A DNA stretch of 64,000 bases from the NCBI RefSeq assembly GCF_001685025.1, contig NZ_MAYU01000021.1, positions 434,001 to 498,000 of the forward strand. The letters run 5' to 3'. The notes below the pieces were generated by a model, which was given only the letters and a program-made list of their open reading frames with translations, did no database searches and had not been told where the DNA came from. Position 1 is the first letter of the stretch, and every line of letters starts with the position of its first letter. This document shows, in pieces, positions 46,501 through 52,367 of this stretch. This DNA comes from Bacillus sp. FJAT-27225 (lineage in GTDB: Bacteria; Bacillota; Bacilli; Bacillales; Cytobacillaceae). A program made the translations under genes and the position numbers.

Positions 46501-46622
46501 GCAGTCGTTACCTGCGCGTCCCCGCCCCATCCTTCACGGCTAAGATTCCACATCTCCGCCACACCGGCGGCAAGCCCTTCATGATACTCCACAATCTTAA
46601 TCTTACTTTTCGTTAATTCCAT
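43545..46622 (-). CDS. Giant protein: GNAT acetyltransferase head fused to a beta-rich body
   Basis: 1025 residues with no signal peptide. Residues about 8-155 are a GNAT domain (DGDQVVGYCGLCEYRED, VRTDYHGKKIGKLLVLRAL, AVPLYKKCGFFWEDR), with Lys where the acetyl-CoA loop usually has Gly. Residues about 170-1025 look like several beta-sandwich modules: a CARDB/Ig-like section around 230-430, then a galactose-mutarotase-like region with conserved Trp/His (KSWWNPWSGG, HTGSYLHYLHWVSM). I do not recognise the body as a named family. It is coupled to the amidohydrolase gene downstream and preceded by a tiny leader frame. Confidence 0.8.
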   Translation of the reverse strand: MELTKSKIKIVEYHEGLAAGVAEMWNLSREGWGGDAQVTTAEKVRTQEENSGNLNLFLAMDGDQVVGYCGLCEYREDEGALYIPLLNVRTDYHGKKIGKLLVLRALERTVELGWPRLDLYTWGGNTKAVPLYKKCGFFWEDRDDTTHLINFMPTVLSTPAVKDYFARTDWYESSKRVIEVAPDGRKDNEFTYYGYSWESEAGRLKMEFERTSRGLRSIETDDYLITATVEDFKLVCGADYTVTYHIKNKSGNPLTVELEGENDKIIRFDFINSITVEDEAVVEAKFTLGELEEEQSVWRTHPSVITNVRINGKDARFAVGVLPKQPVKVAGIVPSSQCFLHEEASFYLDLENNFNELAAFSISFPETEMIELKENVYKVELNAKGKASLEILYVLKSFGFYAPELKIEAVTESGTRTSFTKKLGLGFKGPGARFSGECEEYWHVYNGLYHLYLRKFDNRLIPGRQPKANQKTMGFFPKIGKPYSSEFSKRKPGKVEYRIEDGAIVLVATYESTDFKGIVLVSESKLYSEGLLEQRYILRNEGKFETDSPLSLYQPVYHELHHSVFAQDGEIIELSEMADAEYGLWNSKRLTENWLFSRHEPYAQGVAWPKDAAVNFESWYMYVEHELGSIAAGSEKRTKPVFLSFGAYQAWEEFREFATRARHSHELTGDTIEVQAAQRDDSDELILSDRKMSYIDGSVSFRKDGEVFYKTNIAPDEQRREVTAFTDKNGAAFSSLSADYEINGISDRKDTIILNPGNDSVLFNEQERAGLPVVSASNGVLSISASEKFFPALFSLEANGREWLDSSFPAVEPKSWWNPWSGGIRSGIEGINAKSFAAETYTVSPGVLFDGEGRKWEGLKISTVFEKNEAWKGLGVDQYFCMLPGVPVLVNVTKFSQHTGSYLHYLHWVSMLFLKQGWIKNPGATRKYTAGKAELTALLEGHAVVGSPETEEILQVIADRETDVMESYMNKEVMLVTMDRETSLANGAEWLSAPAILVASDRVLSKDEAKSLKKLTFKEDHNENH

Positions 46623-46657
46623 AAACTCTGCATCCTCCTATCGGGGCCCATACCCAA

Positions 46658-46720
46658 CTACGTTTCCAGTTTCCTCTTATCCTCGAATTCAACACCTTTA
46701 ACAACCTTCCTTTTAATCAT
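46658..46720 (-). CDS. 20-codon leader frame before the GNAT-headed gene
   Basis: ATG at 46720 stands behind a strong AAAGGGGACGATCAAA context and opens a 20-residue, highly charged peptide (MIKRKVVKGVEFEDKRKLET), ending 35 bp before the giant gene, which has its own AGGAGG. A TATAGT and TTTAAA-like pair lie upstream at plausible promoter distance. It could be a leader peptide, a microprotein or chance. Confidence 0.35.
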   Translation of the reverse strand: MIKRKVVKGVEFEDKRKLET

Positions 46721-46890
46721 TTTGATCGTCCCCTTTCATAAAATTTGGTTTTGTAACCACTTCTTACTATAACGTGTTTAAAACAGGATAGTAAAGGAAT
46801 TTTCTGAAACTTTACAAAGGAGTGGTGCATGAGAATACAGTTAGGAAAATAGATAATCCTTCTATAGAAGATATTTGGCATCTGAGCAGT

Positions 46891-47166
46891 ATTTTCCTAT
46901 TAAACCTGGTTTATGGGATGAATCTCACTTTCTCGAACGGTGTTTCGTCTATTAAACATACTTTATTAGACGAAACTCATTTTCTAGAGCTGTGTTTCGT
47001 CTGTTAAACATCCTTTATTGGACGAAACTCATTTTCTTGAGTTGTGTTTCGTCTATTAGGCATACTTTATTGGACGAAACTTATCTTCCTGAACGGCTCT
47101 TCTTCTATTAGACATACTTTATAGTACGAATCTCACTTTTTAGAGCGATCATTCTTCTATTAAGGA
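46891..47166. repeat. 52-bp tandem hairpin array (46.9 kb)
   Basis: Units start at 46891, 46943, 46995, 47047, 47099 and 47151, every 52 bp without drift. Each contains arms like TTTCGTCTA and TAGACGAAA around ATTAAACATACTTTAT, so each unit can fold. The central three copies are nearly identical and the outer copies decayed. The 668-bp gap 46623-47290 otherwise contains only the leader frame and a terminator; a 61-codon frame at 46822 lacks a properly spaced ribosome site and runs into the array. Confidence 0.9.
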
Positions 47167-47221
47167 ACCTAACCTAAACCAAATAGAGAGGCACCCCAAT
47201 CTATCCCCCCTTTAAATAAAA

Positions 47222-47278
47222 AAGCCCCATTAGATGAATCCGACCTGATTAGGGTGAAGATTTATCTAATAGAGCTAC
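47222..47278 (-). terminator. Terminator of the Rieske oxygenase gene
   Basis: On the minus strand AGCTCTATTAGAT pairs with ATCTAATGGGGCT (G-U pairs allowed), then TTTTTT, 13 bp past the stop codon. The loop is long. Confidence 0.65.
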
Positions 47279-47290
47279 TTTTATTCCATC

Positions 47291-48268
47291 TTATTCGGTT
47301 CCCAGTGTCACGCCGACCCTTTTTAGATACTGCCTGTAGGCAATGCTCATCCGGTCGCATTTCAGCGAGAGTTCCGCCTGCAAATCTAGCGGCAGGTCTT
47401 CCGGCTTCTGATTCTCAACAATCGGTTTGTCCTGGGCGAAAATCATATCCTGGAACTCGACAGTTTCTTGGTCTGTATTGCCAGTTTCATAGTTAAATGA
47501 CATGATGCCGTATGCCACCGACTTGTTTTCATCGACAGGCTGGATTGTCAGCAAAATCGTCATTTTATGATCGGTATCCGGGTCTCTCTTTGTAAACATA
47601 ACGTTCAGCGGGCTAACGATTTCATACGTGTAGAAAACATCCTTGGCGACACCCGAGCCATCCGGGTCCGGCTGGAAGATGGCAATTTCATCACTATAAA
47701 TTCGGCCGCCATCTACATGCACTTCATAATCGCCAATGACTGGATGCTCCTGTACCCCGAGGAAACCTTCGTGTACAAATGAAAGATGCCCGACATCAAG
47801 AAAATTCTCGACCACTCTCGGCGGTTTGGCATTGACTGCCTGAGGTCCCCAAAGGATGCTGTGGTAATTTTCATCCGAGTATTGGGGATATGAAAACAAT
47901 TCAGGATTGTTATTATTCAAATTAATCCATACAAAGCCGTACGCTTCCTTGCATCCATATTTAATCGCCCGGGCCTTCAGTGGAATGGATCTTCCTTCAG
48001 GAAGCTGTGGGATTTTCGTACATTCTCCTTCGGAATTATACTCCCAGCCGTGATATGGGCAGACAAGATTCCCATCCCGAACACAGCCAAGCGACAAGGC
48101 TGCGCCGCGATGGACACACAAGTCCTTGAAGGCGTGAATCCCTTTCTCGTTGCGGAAGAGTACGATTCTCTCTCCCATAATTGTAATACCGAGTGGTTCT
48201 TCTTTAACATCTTCTATTTTGCAAGCAACAATCCAGTCGCTCCTTAGCACCTGATCCTCAACGGTCAT
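47291..48268 (-). CDS. Rieske non-haem iron oxygenase, alpha subunit
   Basis: 325 residues from the ATG at 48268; the upstream ATG is too close to GAGGGG. N-terminal Rieske [2Fe-2S] domain with CVHRGAAL and CPYHGWEY, then the catalytic domain with the mononuclear iron ligands in ENFLDVGHLSFVHEG. Such enzymes hydroxylate or demethylate rings using electrons from a separate reductase, which is not present nearby. It is divergent from an NCS2 nucleobase permease across 307 bp, which hints at a purine- or pyrimidine-like substrate; this is inference. Confidence 0.88.
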   Translation of the reverse strand: MTVEDQVLRSDWIVACKIEDVKEEPLGITIMGERIVLFRNEKGIHAFKDLCVHRGAALSLGCVRDGNLVCPYHGWEYNSEGECTKIPQLPEGRSIPLKARAIKYGCKEAYGFVWINLNNNNPELFSYPQYSDENYHSILWGPQAVNAKPPRVVENFLDVGHLSFVHEGFLGVQEHPVIGDYEVHVDGGRIYSDEIAIFQPDPDGSGVAKDVFYTYEIVSPLNVMFTKRDPDTDHKMTILLTIQPVDENKSVAYGIMSFNYETGNTDQETVEFQDMIFAQDKPIVENQKPEDLPLDLQAELSLKCDRMSIAYRQYLKRVGVTLGTE

Positions 48269-48420
48269 GTTCCCCATCCCCTCACCGATTCTCTTTTTTT
48301 TTGAATATTTATTAGCTCAACTACGAGCATTAGACAGCCTTATTTTAAAAAGAGTTGTAAGAAAAGTCAACCAAAACACGAACATTTTTTAAATAATAAA
48401 AATAATTGTACGTAAATTCC

Positions 48421-48450
48421 TTTACAACCCTCCCTTTGTATGTTTATAAT
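48421..48450 (+). promoter_or_regulatory. SigmaA promoter of the NCS2 permease
   Basis: TTTACA (48421-48426) and perfect TATAAT (48445-48450), spacer 18 bp. It would start a leader of about 130 nt before the permease gene. Confidence 0.65.
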
Positions 48451-48467
48451 TCAACTATATTTTTCAG

Positions 48468-48540
48468 AATGACCATAGTGGAAAGTTTCTCAAAACTTAG
48501 AACGCACTCGGTTAAAATCTCTTAGTCATGGCGTTTTTTG
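48468..48540 (+). promoter_or_regulatory. Structured leader of the NCS2 permease, unassigned
   Basis: Nested pairings can form: ATGAC (48469-48473) with GTCAT (48525-48529), AGTG with CACT, and a tight AAGTTT-CTCA-AAACTT hairpin, followed by GGCG and six T. It does not match the purine-riboswitch consensus. It may be a terminator-based attenuator; the ligand or trigger is unknown. Confidence 0.4.
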
Positions 48541-48584
48541 AAAATTTTTCCTAACTTCTTATTTTAAAAAAGGGGATTAGAGCA

Positions 48585-49928
48585 ATGGAGGAAAATGTAA
48601 AGAAGACAAACATTACGGTAGGAGTCGATGAAAAAATCGGCTGGGGTAAAGCATTGCTGCTCGGGTTCCAGCATGTACTGGCAATGGATTTGTACATTGC
48701 TCCAATTATAATCGCCGGGCTGCTTGCACTGGACACAATGAATACAACATTCTTCATACAAATGTGTTTCCTTGCAGCTGGTGTAGCGACACTTATCCAA
48801 ACAATAGGCGGACTACGGCTCCCTGTCGTCCAAGGACCTTCTTATGTTCCGATCGGTGCCCTTGCCGCCATTGGTGGGAAACTTGGCCTTGGTGCGGTTT
48901 TCGGCAGTCTTTTGCCAGGAGCTTTACTGATTGCCATTCTTGGCTATCCATTAAAAGTATTTGCGAAGGTTGTTAAAAAAATCATCCCGCCACTTGTCGG
49001 CGGAACGGTCATTGTCATTGTCGGAATTTCGTTAATGCCCAGCGTCTTCAACAGCATCTATTCAAGTCCGGGGAACGTTGGCCACAATGTGCTGATTGCC
49101 TTTGTTTCTGCGGCCGTTCTAATTGCATGCATTCTTCTTGGCCGAAAAGCAAAAGGCTATGGCACCTTTTTCCGCCTCGTCTCAGTCATCCTGGCGATTG
49201 TTGTCGGTACCCTTACCGCTTCGTTTTTTGGGACTGTCGACTTTTCACCAGTAAAAACTGCTTCCTGGTTTTCACTGCCTAGCTTTTTCCCATTTGGAGC
49301 TCCAGTGTTTGACCTGCAAGCAATCCTGACAATGGTCTTCATTTATCTTATTATCTTAATTGAAACAACCGGGACATGGTTTGTTGTCTCAACTGTTACA
49401 GGCAGTGAGTTGGATGAAAAAAGACTAAACAAAGCGTCGTTTGGCGAAGGACTCGGCTGCTTTGTCGGCTCCTTGTTTGGAGGCACTCCAATGACGGGTT
49501 ACTCCTCCAATGCCGGAATCATTGCGATAACAGGCGTGGCTAGCCGAATGGCGATCATCGCAGCGGGAATTATTTTAATTGGATTGGGATTGATTCCGAA
49601 GCTTTCGGCTTTGATCACGTGTGTTCCCCAGCCTGTCATTCAGGGTATTTTCGGGGTTGTCTGTGTTGCGATTGTCATGAATGGACTTAAAGTCATTCAA
49701 ATTGTTGAAATTGATGACCGGAACATGATTGTCATCGGGGTGCCGATCTTGCTGACGATTGGCGCAGTTGTTCTGCCAAAAGAAATCCTGAACAGCGTTC
49801 CTGATTTTGCAAACTATATCCTTTCCTCCGGCACAGCCGTTGGTGCAATTGCAGTCCTCCTGCTGAACTTGATTGTTCCCGAAGAGCGGAAGGCTGCAGC
49901 AGCAAGCAAAACGGAATCTTTAACATAA
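48585..49928 (+). CDS. NCS2 family nucleobase:cation symporter (xanthine/uracil permease)
   Basis: 447 residues, ATG behind AAGGGG. About 14 transmembrane helices with NCS2 landmarks: LLLGFQHVLAMD, the LPVVQGPSYVPIGALAAIG segment, substrate-site Glu in LIETTGTWF, and GTPMTGYSSNAGIIAITGVASR. Family members import xanthine, uric acid, uracil or related bases with protons. The exact base cannot be read. It is divergent from the Rieske oxygenase gene and has its own promoter, folded leader and terminator. Confidence 0.9.
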   Translation: MEENVKKTNITVGVDEKIGWGKALLLGFQHVLAMDLYIAPIIIAGLLALDTMNTTFFIQMCFLAAGVATLIQTIGGLRLPVVQGPSYVPIGALAAIGGKLGLGAVFGSLLPGALLIAILGYPLKVFAKVVKKIIPPLVGGTVIVIVGISLMPSVFNSIYSSPGNVGHNVLIAFVSAAVLIACILLGRKAKGYGTFFRLVSVILAIVVGTLTASFFGTVDFSPVKTASWFSLPSFFPFGAPVFDLQAILTMVFIYLIILIETTGTWFVVSTVTGSELDEKRLNKASFGEGLGCFVGSLFGGTPMTGYSSNAGIIAITGVASRMAIIAAGIILIGLGLIPKLSALITCVPQPVIQGIFGVVCVAIVMNGLKVIQIVEIDDRNMIVIGVPILLTIGAVVLPKEILNSVPDFANYILSSGTAVGAIAVLLLNLIVPEERKAAAASKTESLT

Positions 49929-49934
49929 CTTTTT

Positions 49935-49964
49935 AAAGACGTGGATTATGCCACGTCTTTTTTA
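49935..49964 (+). terminator. Terminator of the NCS2 permease gene
   Basis: Perfect arms AAAGACGTGG and CCACGTCTTT with TTTTT following, 6 bp after the stop codon. Confidence 0.9.
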
Positions 49965-49973
49965 TTAGAATTA

Positions 49974-50048
49974 ATCAACTTTTTTTGATTTTAAAGATTG
50001 ACATAGCTAATTTTTGGAAGTATGATCTTAATATCAAAAGTTTTTGAT
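49974..50048 (+). promoter_or_regulatory. Two ArsR-type operators upstream of arsR
   Basis: Two 16-bp sites of the form ATCAA-N6-TTGAT: ATCAACTTTTTTTGAT at 49974-49989 and ATCAAAAGTTTTTGAT at 50033-50048. The same form occurs twice more at 50408-50445, before the next gene, marking this as the recognition sequence of the ArsR protein encoded here. Confidence 0.8.
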
Positions 50049-50066
50049 GAAGAGAAGGTGAAAAAC

Positions 50067-50387
50067 ATGAATCTGCAAATTCCGTTACAAGATGGATCGA
50101 AGGACAAAATTTTTGAAACATATGAGCAAAAGTTCAAGGCCATTGCGGATAAAAAAAGACTGCAAATTATGAACATCCTGACTGAAAAAGGCGAGATGTG
50201 TGTGTGCGACCTGGCTCCGCTCATGGATATGGCTCAGTCCAAACTGTCCTACCATCTAAAGATTTTACTCGATGCAGGCCTTATTACAAAAAGAACAGAA
50301 GGCACCTGGAGCTATTATCAGCTAAACCAAACAGAGATCAACCATCTATTGTCCGAAGAGCTTTGCTGTCTCTTCCGCCCTTCTTAG
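50067..50387 (+). CDS. arsR: ArsR/SmtB family metal(loid)-sensing repressor
   Basis: 106 residues from the ATG at 50067, behind GAGAAGGTG; an earlier in-frame ATG lies within the operator region. Winged helix (PLMDMAQSKLSYHLKILLDAGLITKRTEGTWSYYQL, in two overlapping parts) with the metalloid-binding CVC in GEMCVCDL (Cys45, Cys47), typical of As(III)/Sb(III) sensors. An extra CC pair lies near the C-terminus (EELCCLF). It represses its own gene and, through the second operator pair, the permease operon; derepression by metalloid is inferred from the family. Confidence 0.88.
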   Translation: MNLQIPLQDGSKDKIFETYEQKFKAIADKKRLQIMNILTEKGEMCVCDLAPLMDMAQSKLSYHLKILLDAGLITKRTEGTWSYYQLNQTEINHLLSEELCCLFRPS

Positions 50388-50407
50388 GTTATTTTTTTGC
50401 AAACTTC

Positions 50408-50445
50408 ATCAACTTTTTTTGATTAATATATCAAGATAATTTGAT
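50408..50445 (+). promoter_or_regulatory. Two ArsR-type operators before the permease operon
   Basis: ATCAACTTTTTTTGAT (50408-50423), identical to the first site upstream of arsR, and ATCAAGATAATTTGAT (50430-50445), only 6 bp apart. They immediately precede the AAGGAGGAG ribosome site of the 55-residue protein gene. Confidence 0.8.
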
Positions 50446-50461
50446 TAAGGAGGAGTTTTTT

Positions 50462-50629
50462 ATGTATGACGTACATTTATTAACCCAGCTAAAAGCAAAA
50501 GAGGTTGAACAGCTCTCTAGAGAAGCTTGGAAATTCCAGCGTTCCCTTAAAGAGTGGTCTTTTTTCAAAGGATGGTTTGACCGGAAGAATGCACATACAA
50601 AAGAACGCGAATGTACCTGCGTATGCTAA
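50462..50629 (+). CDS. 55-residue protein with C-terminal CxCxC tail
   Basis: ATG behind AAGGAGGAG. A charged helix with aromatic patch (EAWKFQRSLKEWSFFKGWF) is followed by a basic linker and the final residues ECTCVC (Cys51, 53, 55). The terminal Cys triplet suggests metal(loid) binding or transfer to the permease encoded 15 bp downstream. I do not recognise a named family. Expression should be controlled by the two ArsR sites just upstream. Confidence 0.7.
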   Translation: MYDVHLLTQLKAKEVEQLSREAWKFQRSLKEWSFFKGWFDRKNAHTKERECTCVC

Positions 50630-50644
50630 TGAGGAGGGGCGTAT

Positions 50645-51514
50645 ATGTGGATTGAGACTGTAAAAAGCTTCTTCTATATCGTGATTGAATTGGCTGTTTT
50701 GTTGTTCATTATTATTTCGTTTACGATCAGTCTTTTACAGGGTTATATTCCTTATGAAAAAATTGAGAAAAAGCTGGCAGGCAAGAACAGATTCATCGGA
50801 GCGGTTTTCTCCATCCTATTCGCGTTCATCACTCCCTTTTGTTCGTGTTCGACGATACCAGTCGTGGTAAATATGCTGAAAAAGAAAATTCCCTTCGGAA
50901 TTGTCATGATATTCCTATTTGCCTCCCCTATCCTTGACCCAACAATACTAACATTGATGGGAGTCGTCCTCGGCTGGGAAGTAACCATACTCTACACCAT
51001 CTTAACCACTATCCTCTCCATCATAATTGGTTTTGCACTGGAGGCTTTTGGGGCTGAGAGGTATGTTAAAAATGTCATGATGACAGGCTATGAGGAAACG
51101 GCACAGAAATTCAATTTGAAACTGGCGGCTAAAGAAACAGTCAGTTTAATGAAAAGCGTTTTTGCATATCTGCTTATTGGGGCTGCGATTGGAGCTGTAA
51201 TTCACGGATTGGTGCCAACTGAATTCATCTCATCTATATTCGGAAAGGACGATTGGTGGCTCATCCCAATCGCTGCGATCATCGGGGTTCCGTTGTATAT
51301 CCGGCTTTCAAGCATGATTCCCATATCGCAAATCCTGGTTATGAAAGGGATGGCGCTAGGGCCGGTCATGGCAATGCTAATCAGTTCAGCCGGCGCAAGC
51401 CTCCCTGAAGTCATCTTATTAAAATCGATCTTCAAAACAGAGCTAGTGGCACTATTCGTCTTGTCGGTTGTATCAATGTCGACAATATCAGGTTTTATCT
51501 TTTACCTTATTTAA
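50645..51514 (+). CDS. ArsP/UPF0718-type permease
   Basis: 289 residues with about eight transmembrane helices. The hallmark FCSCSTIPVV (about 60-69) and a second SMIPISQILVMKGMALGP repeat match the permease family of ArsP, which exports trivalent organoarsenicals; other members are of unknown substrate. Lies between two small Cys-rich protein genes in an ArsR-controlled operon, which supports a metal(loid) export role. Gene symbol withheld because the substrate is not established. Confidence 0.85.
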   Translation: MWIETVKSFFYIVIELAVLLFIIISFTISLLQGYIPYEKIEKKLAGKNRFIGAVFSILFAFITPFCSCSTIPVVVNMLKKKIPFGIVMIFLFASPILDPTILTLMGVVLGWEVTILYTILTTILSIIIGFALEAFGAERYVKNVMMTGYEETAQKFNLKLAAKETVSLMKSVFAYLLIGAAIGAVIHGLVPTEFISSIFGKDDWWLIPIAAIIGVPLYIRLSSMIPISQILVMKGMALGPVMAMLISSAGASLPEVILLKSIFKTELVALFVLSVVSMSTISGFIFYLI

Positions 51515-51531
51515 AGATGGAGGATGATGGC

Positions 51532-51663
51532 ATGTTTAATTTTTTCAAAAAAACTTCAAGCTGCTGCACGATCAAGATTGAGGAGATCAAGGAAGAATGC
51601 TGCATCGATGCTAAAAAACAGGATTGTTGTCCAGATGAGGAAGCCAAGGAGTGCTGCTTGTGA
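51532..51663 (+). CDS. 43-residue protein with four CC pairs
   Basis: ATG 8 bp after GGAGG. The product has eight Cys in 43 residues, arranged as four adjacent pairs at 11-12, 23-24, 32-33 and 41-42, separated by acidic/lysine-rich segments (TIKIEEIKEE, IDAKKQD, PDEEAKE). No signal peptide and no membrane segment. The spacing strongly suggests a cytosolic thiol ligand for soft metal(loid) ions, delivering to or buffering for the permease. It overlaps the next gene by 4 bp. Unknown family. Confidence 0.75.
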   Translation: MFNFFKKTSSCCTIKIEEIKEECCIDAKKQDCCPDEEAKECCL

Positions 51664-51884
51664 CGGTTAATCATGGTGGGACGCTAAAAAAGGAGTACTT
51701 CCTTGCATACATGAAATTAGTGATGAATTTCCGTAACTGCAGTGTGAACGAGGCAAAAGAATTGGCTATGGAGTTGTTTTTCAAAAACGATAAAGACTCA
51801 TACGGCACGGAGACATATGCTAACTTTTTAAAAGCAGTAAACGGTTTAAAGAATGACGGACTTGCTTGCTGCATAACTAAATAG
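51660..51884 (+). CDS. 74-residue protein with C-terminal CC pair
   Basis: GTG at 51660 lies 9 bp after AAGGAG, inside the end of the Cys-rich gene (a GTG at 51651 is also possible). The product is soluble and helical (KEYFLAYMKLVMNF, VNEAKELAMELFF, ETYANFLKAVNGL), with Cys27 and a final CC (70-71) in LACCITK. Last gene of the ArsR-controlled operon. Every gene in this cluster, including the repressor, bears CC, CxC or CSC thiols. No family recognised. Confidence 0.65.
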   Translation: MTVNHGGTLKKEYFLAYMKLVMNFRNCSVNEAKELAMELFFKNDKDSYGTETYANFLKAVNGLKNDGLACCITK

Positions 51885-51890
51885 ATGTAA

Positions 51891-51930
51891 AAGGGCCAAT
51901 CACATGGAGATTAGCCCTTCTTGTATTCTT
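51891..51930. terminator. Bidirectional terminator between the ArsP operon and a small leftward gene
   Basis: Arms AAGGGC and GCCCTT (51891-51896, 51914-51919) with T-rich flank on the plus strand. Confidence 0.6.
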
Positions 51931-51965
51931 TTAGGAGTAGCCTACCCCTTCTTTGCTGGAATCTG

Positions 51966-52166
51966 TCATCCACCTTCTATACATGTAGCCTCGAAACTTC
52001 CGACGGCAGAATTGAGTTCTTTAAGAAGTAAATGTAGCTGTTTTCCTTCTGCCAGTTCTTCCAATGGCAAAGTGGAAAGTGGGATTTGGTGGTTTCGGAA
52101 AATGCCAATTGTCAACTCCCAAACTTCAACTATTGCTTGTGGAGACATTGTCGTTTGTATAACCAT
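51966..52166 (-). CDS. Small conserved-looking protein
   Basis: 66 residues, ATG 8 bp after AGAGGGAG. Sequence: a helix (PQAIVEVWELTIGIFRNHQIP), a turn, a Leu-rich helix (LPLEELAEGKQLHLLLKELN) and a C-terminal AVGSFEATCIEGG. It looks like a compact helical protein of the kind found widely in Bacillus, but I cannot name the family. It is convergent with the ArsP operon and may have no functional link to it. Confidence 0.6.
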   Translation of the reverse strand: MVIQTTMSPQAIVEVWELTIGIFRNHQIPLSTLPLEELAEGKQLHLLLKELNSAVGSFEATCIEGG

Positions 52167-52245
52167 TGATTTAACTCCCTCTATTTTAACAGTAGGTATC
52201 GCTACAATAACTACCTTTTAGAAAATAACTCTTTCCTATTCTATC

Positions 52246-52345
52246 CGTAAGTTTAAGCCGTTTCACGGAAATTTTAGTCCGTTTCCCGTAAGTTTGAACT
52301 GTTTTCAGGTAAATTCAAGCCGTTTTCCCGTAAGTTTAAATTTCC
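52246..52345. repeat. 21-bp tandem array (52.2 kb)
   Basis: Units beginning CGTAAGTTTAAG, CGGAAATTTTAG, CGTAAGTTTGAA, GGTAAATTCAAG and CGTAAGTTTAAA start at 52246, 52266, 52287, 52308 and 52329, that is, every 20-21 bp. Each ends with a CCGTTTTCC-like half. It fills most of the gap between the small gene at 52166 and arsC. Confidence 0.85.
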
Positions 52346-52367
52346 TGCACTCTGCCCCGAAGACCAA

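Noticed and set aside
46822-47007. 61-codon frame starting GTG after AAAGGAG
   Set aside because: The ribosome site touches the start codon with no spacing, and half of the frame is the 52-bp repeat array.
46891-47166. CRISPR array
   Set aside because: Repeats are directly adjacent 52-bp units with no unique spacers, and no cas genes are present. The same applies to 57444-57600 and 32006-32180.
48457-48584. Purine riboswitch upstream of the NCS2 permease
   Set aside because: The conserved TATA/GTTTCTACC/CCGTAAA-type core of the purine aptamer is absent, so only an unassigned structured leader is reported.
51904-52221. 105-codon plus-strand frame opposite the 66-residue small gene
   Set aside because: It lacks a ribosome site and starts within the terminator hairpin; the minus-strand frame has a strong, well-spaced site.
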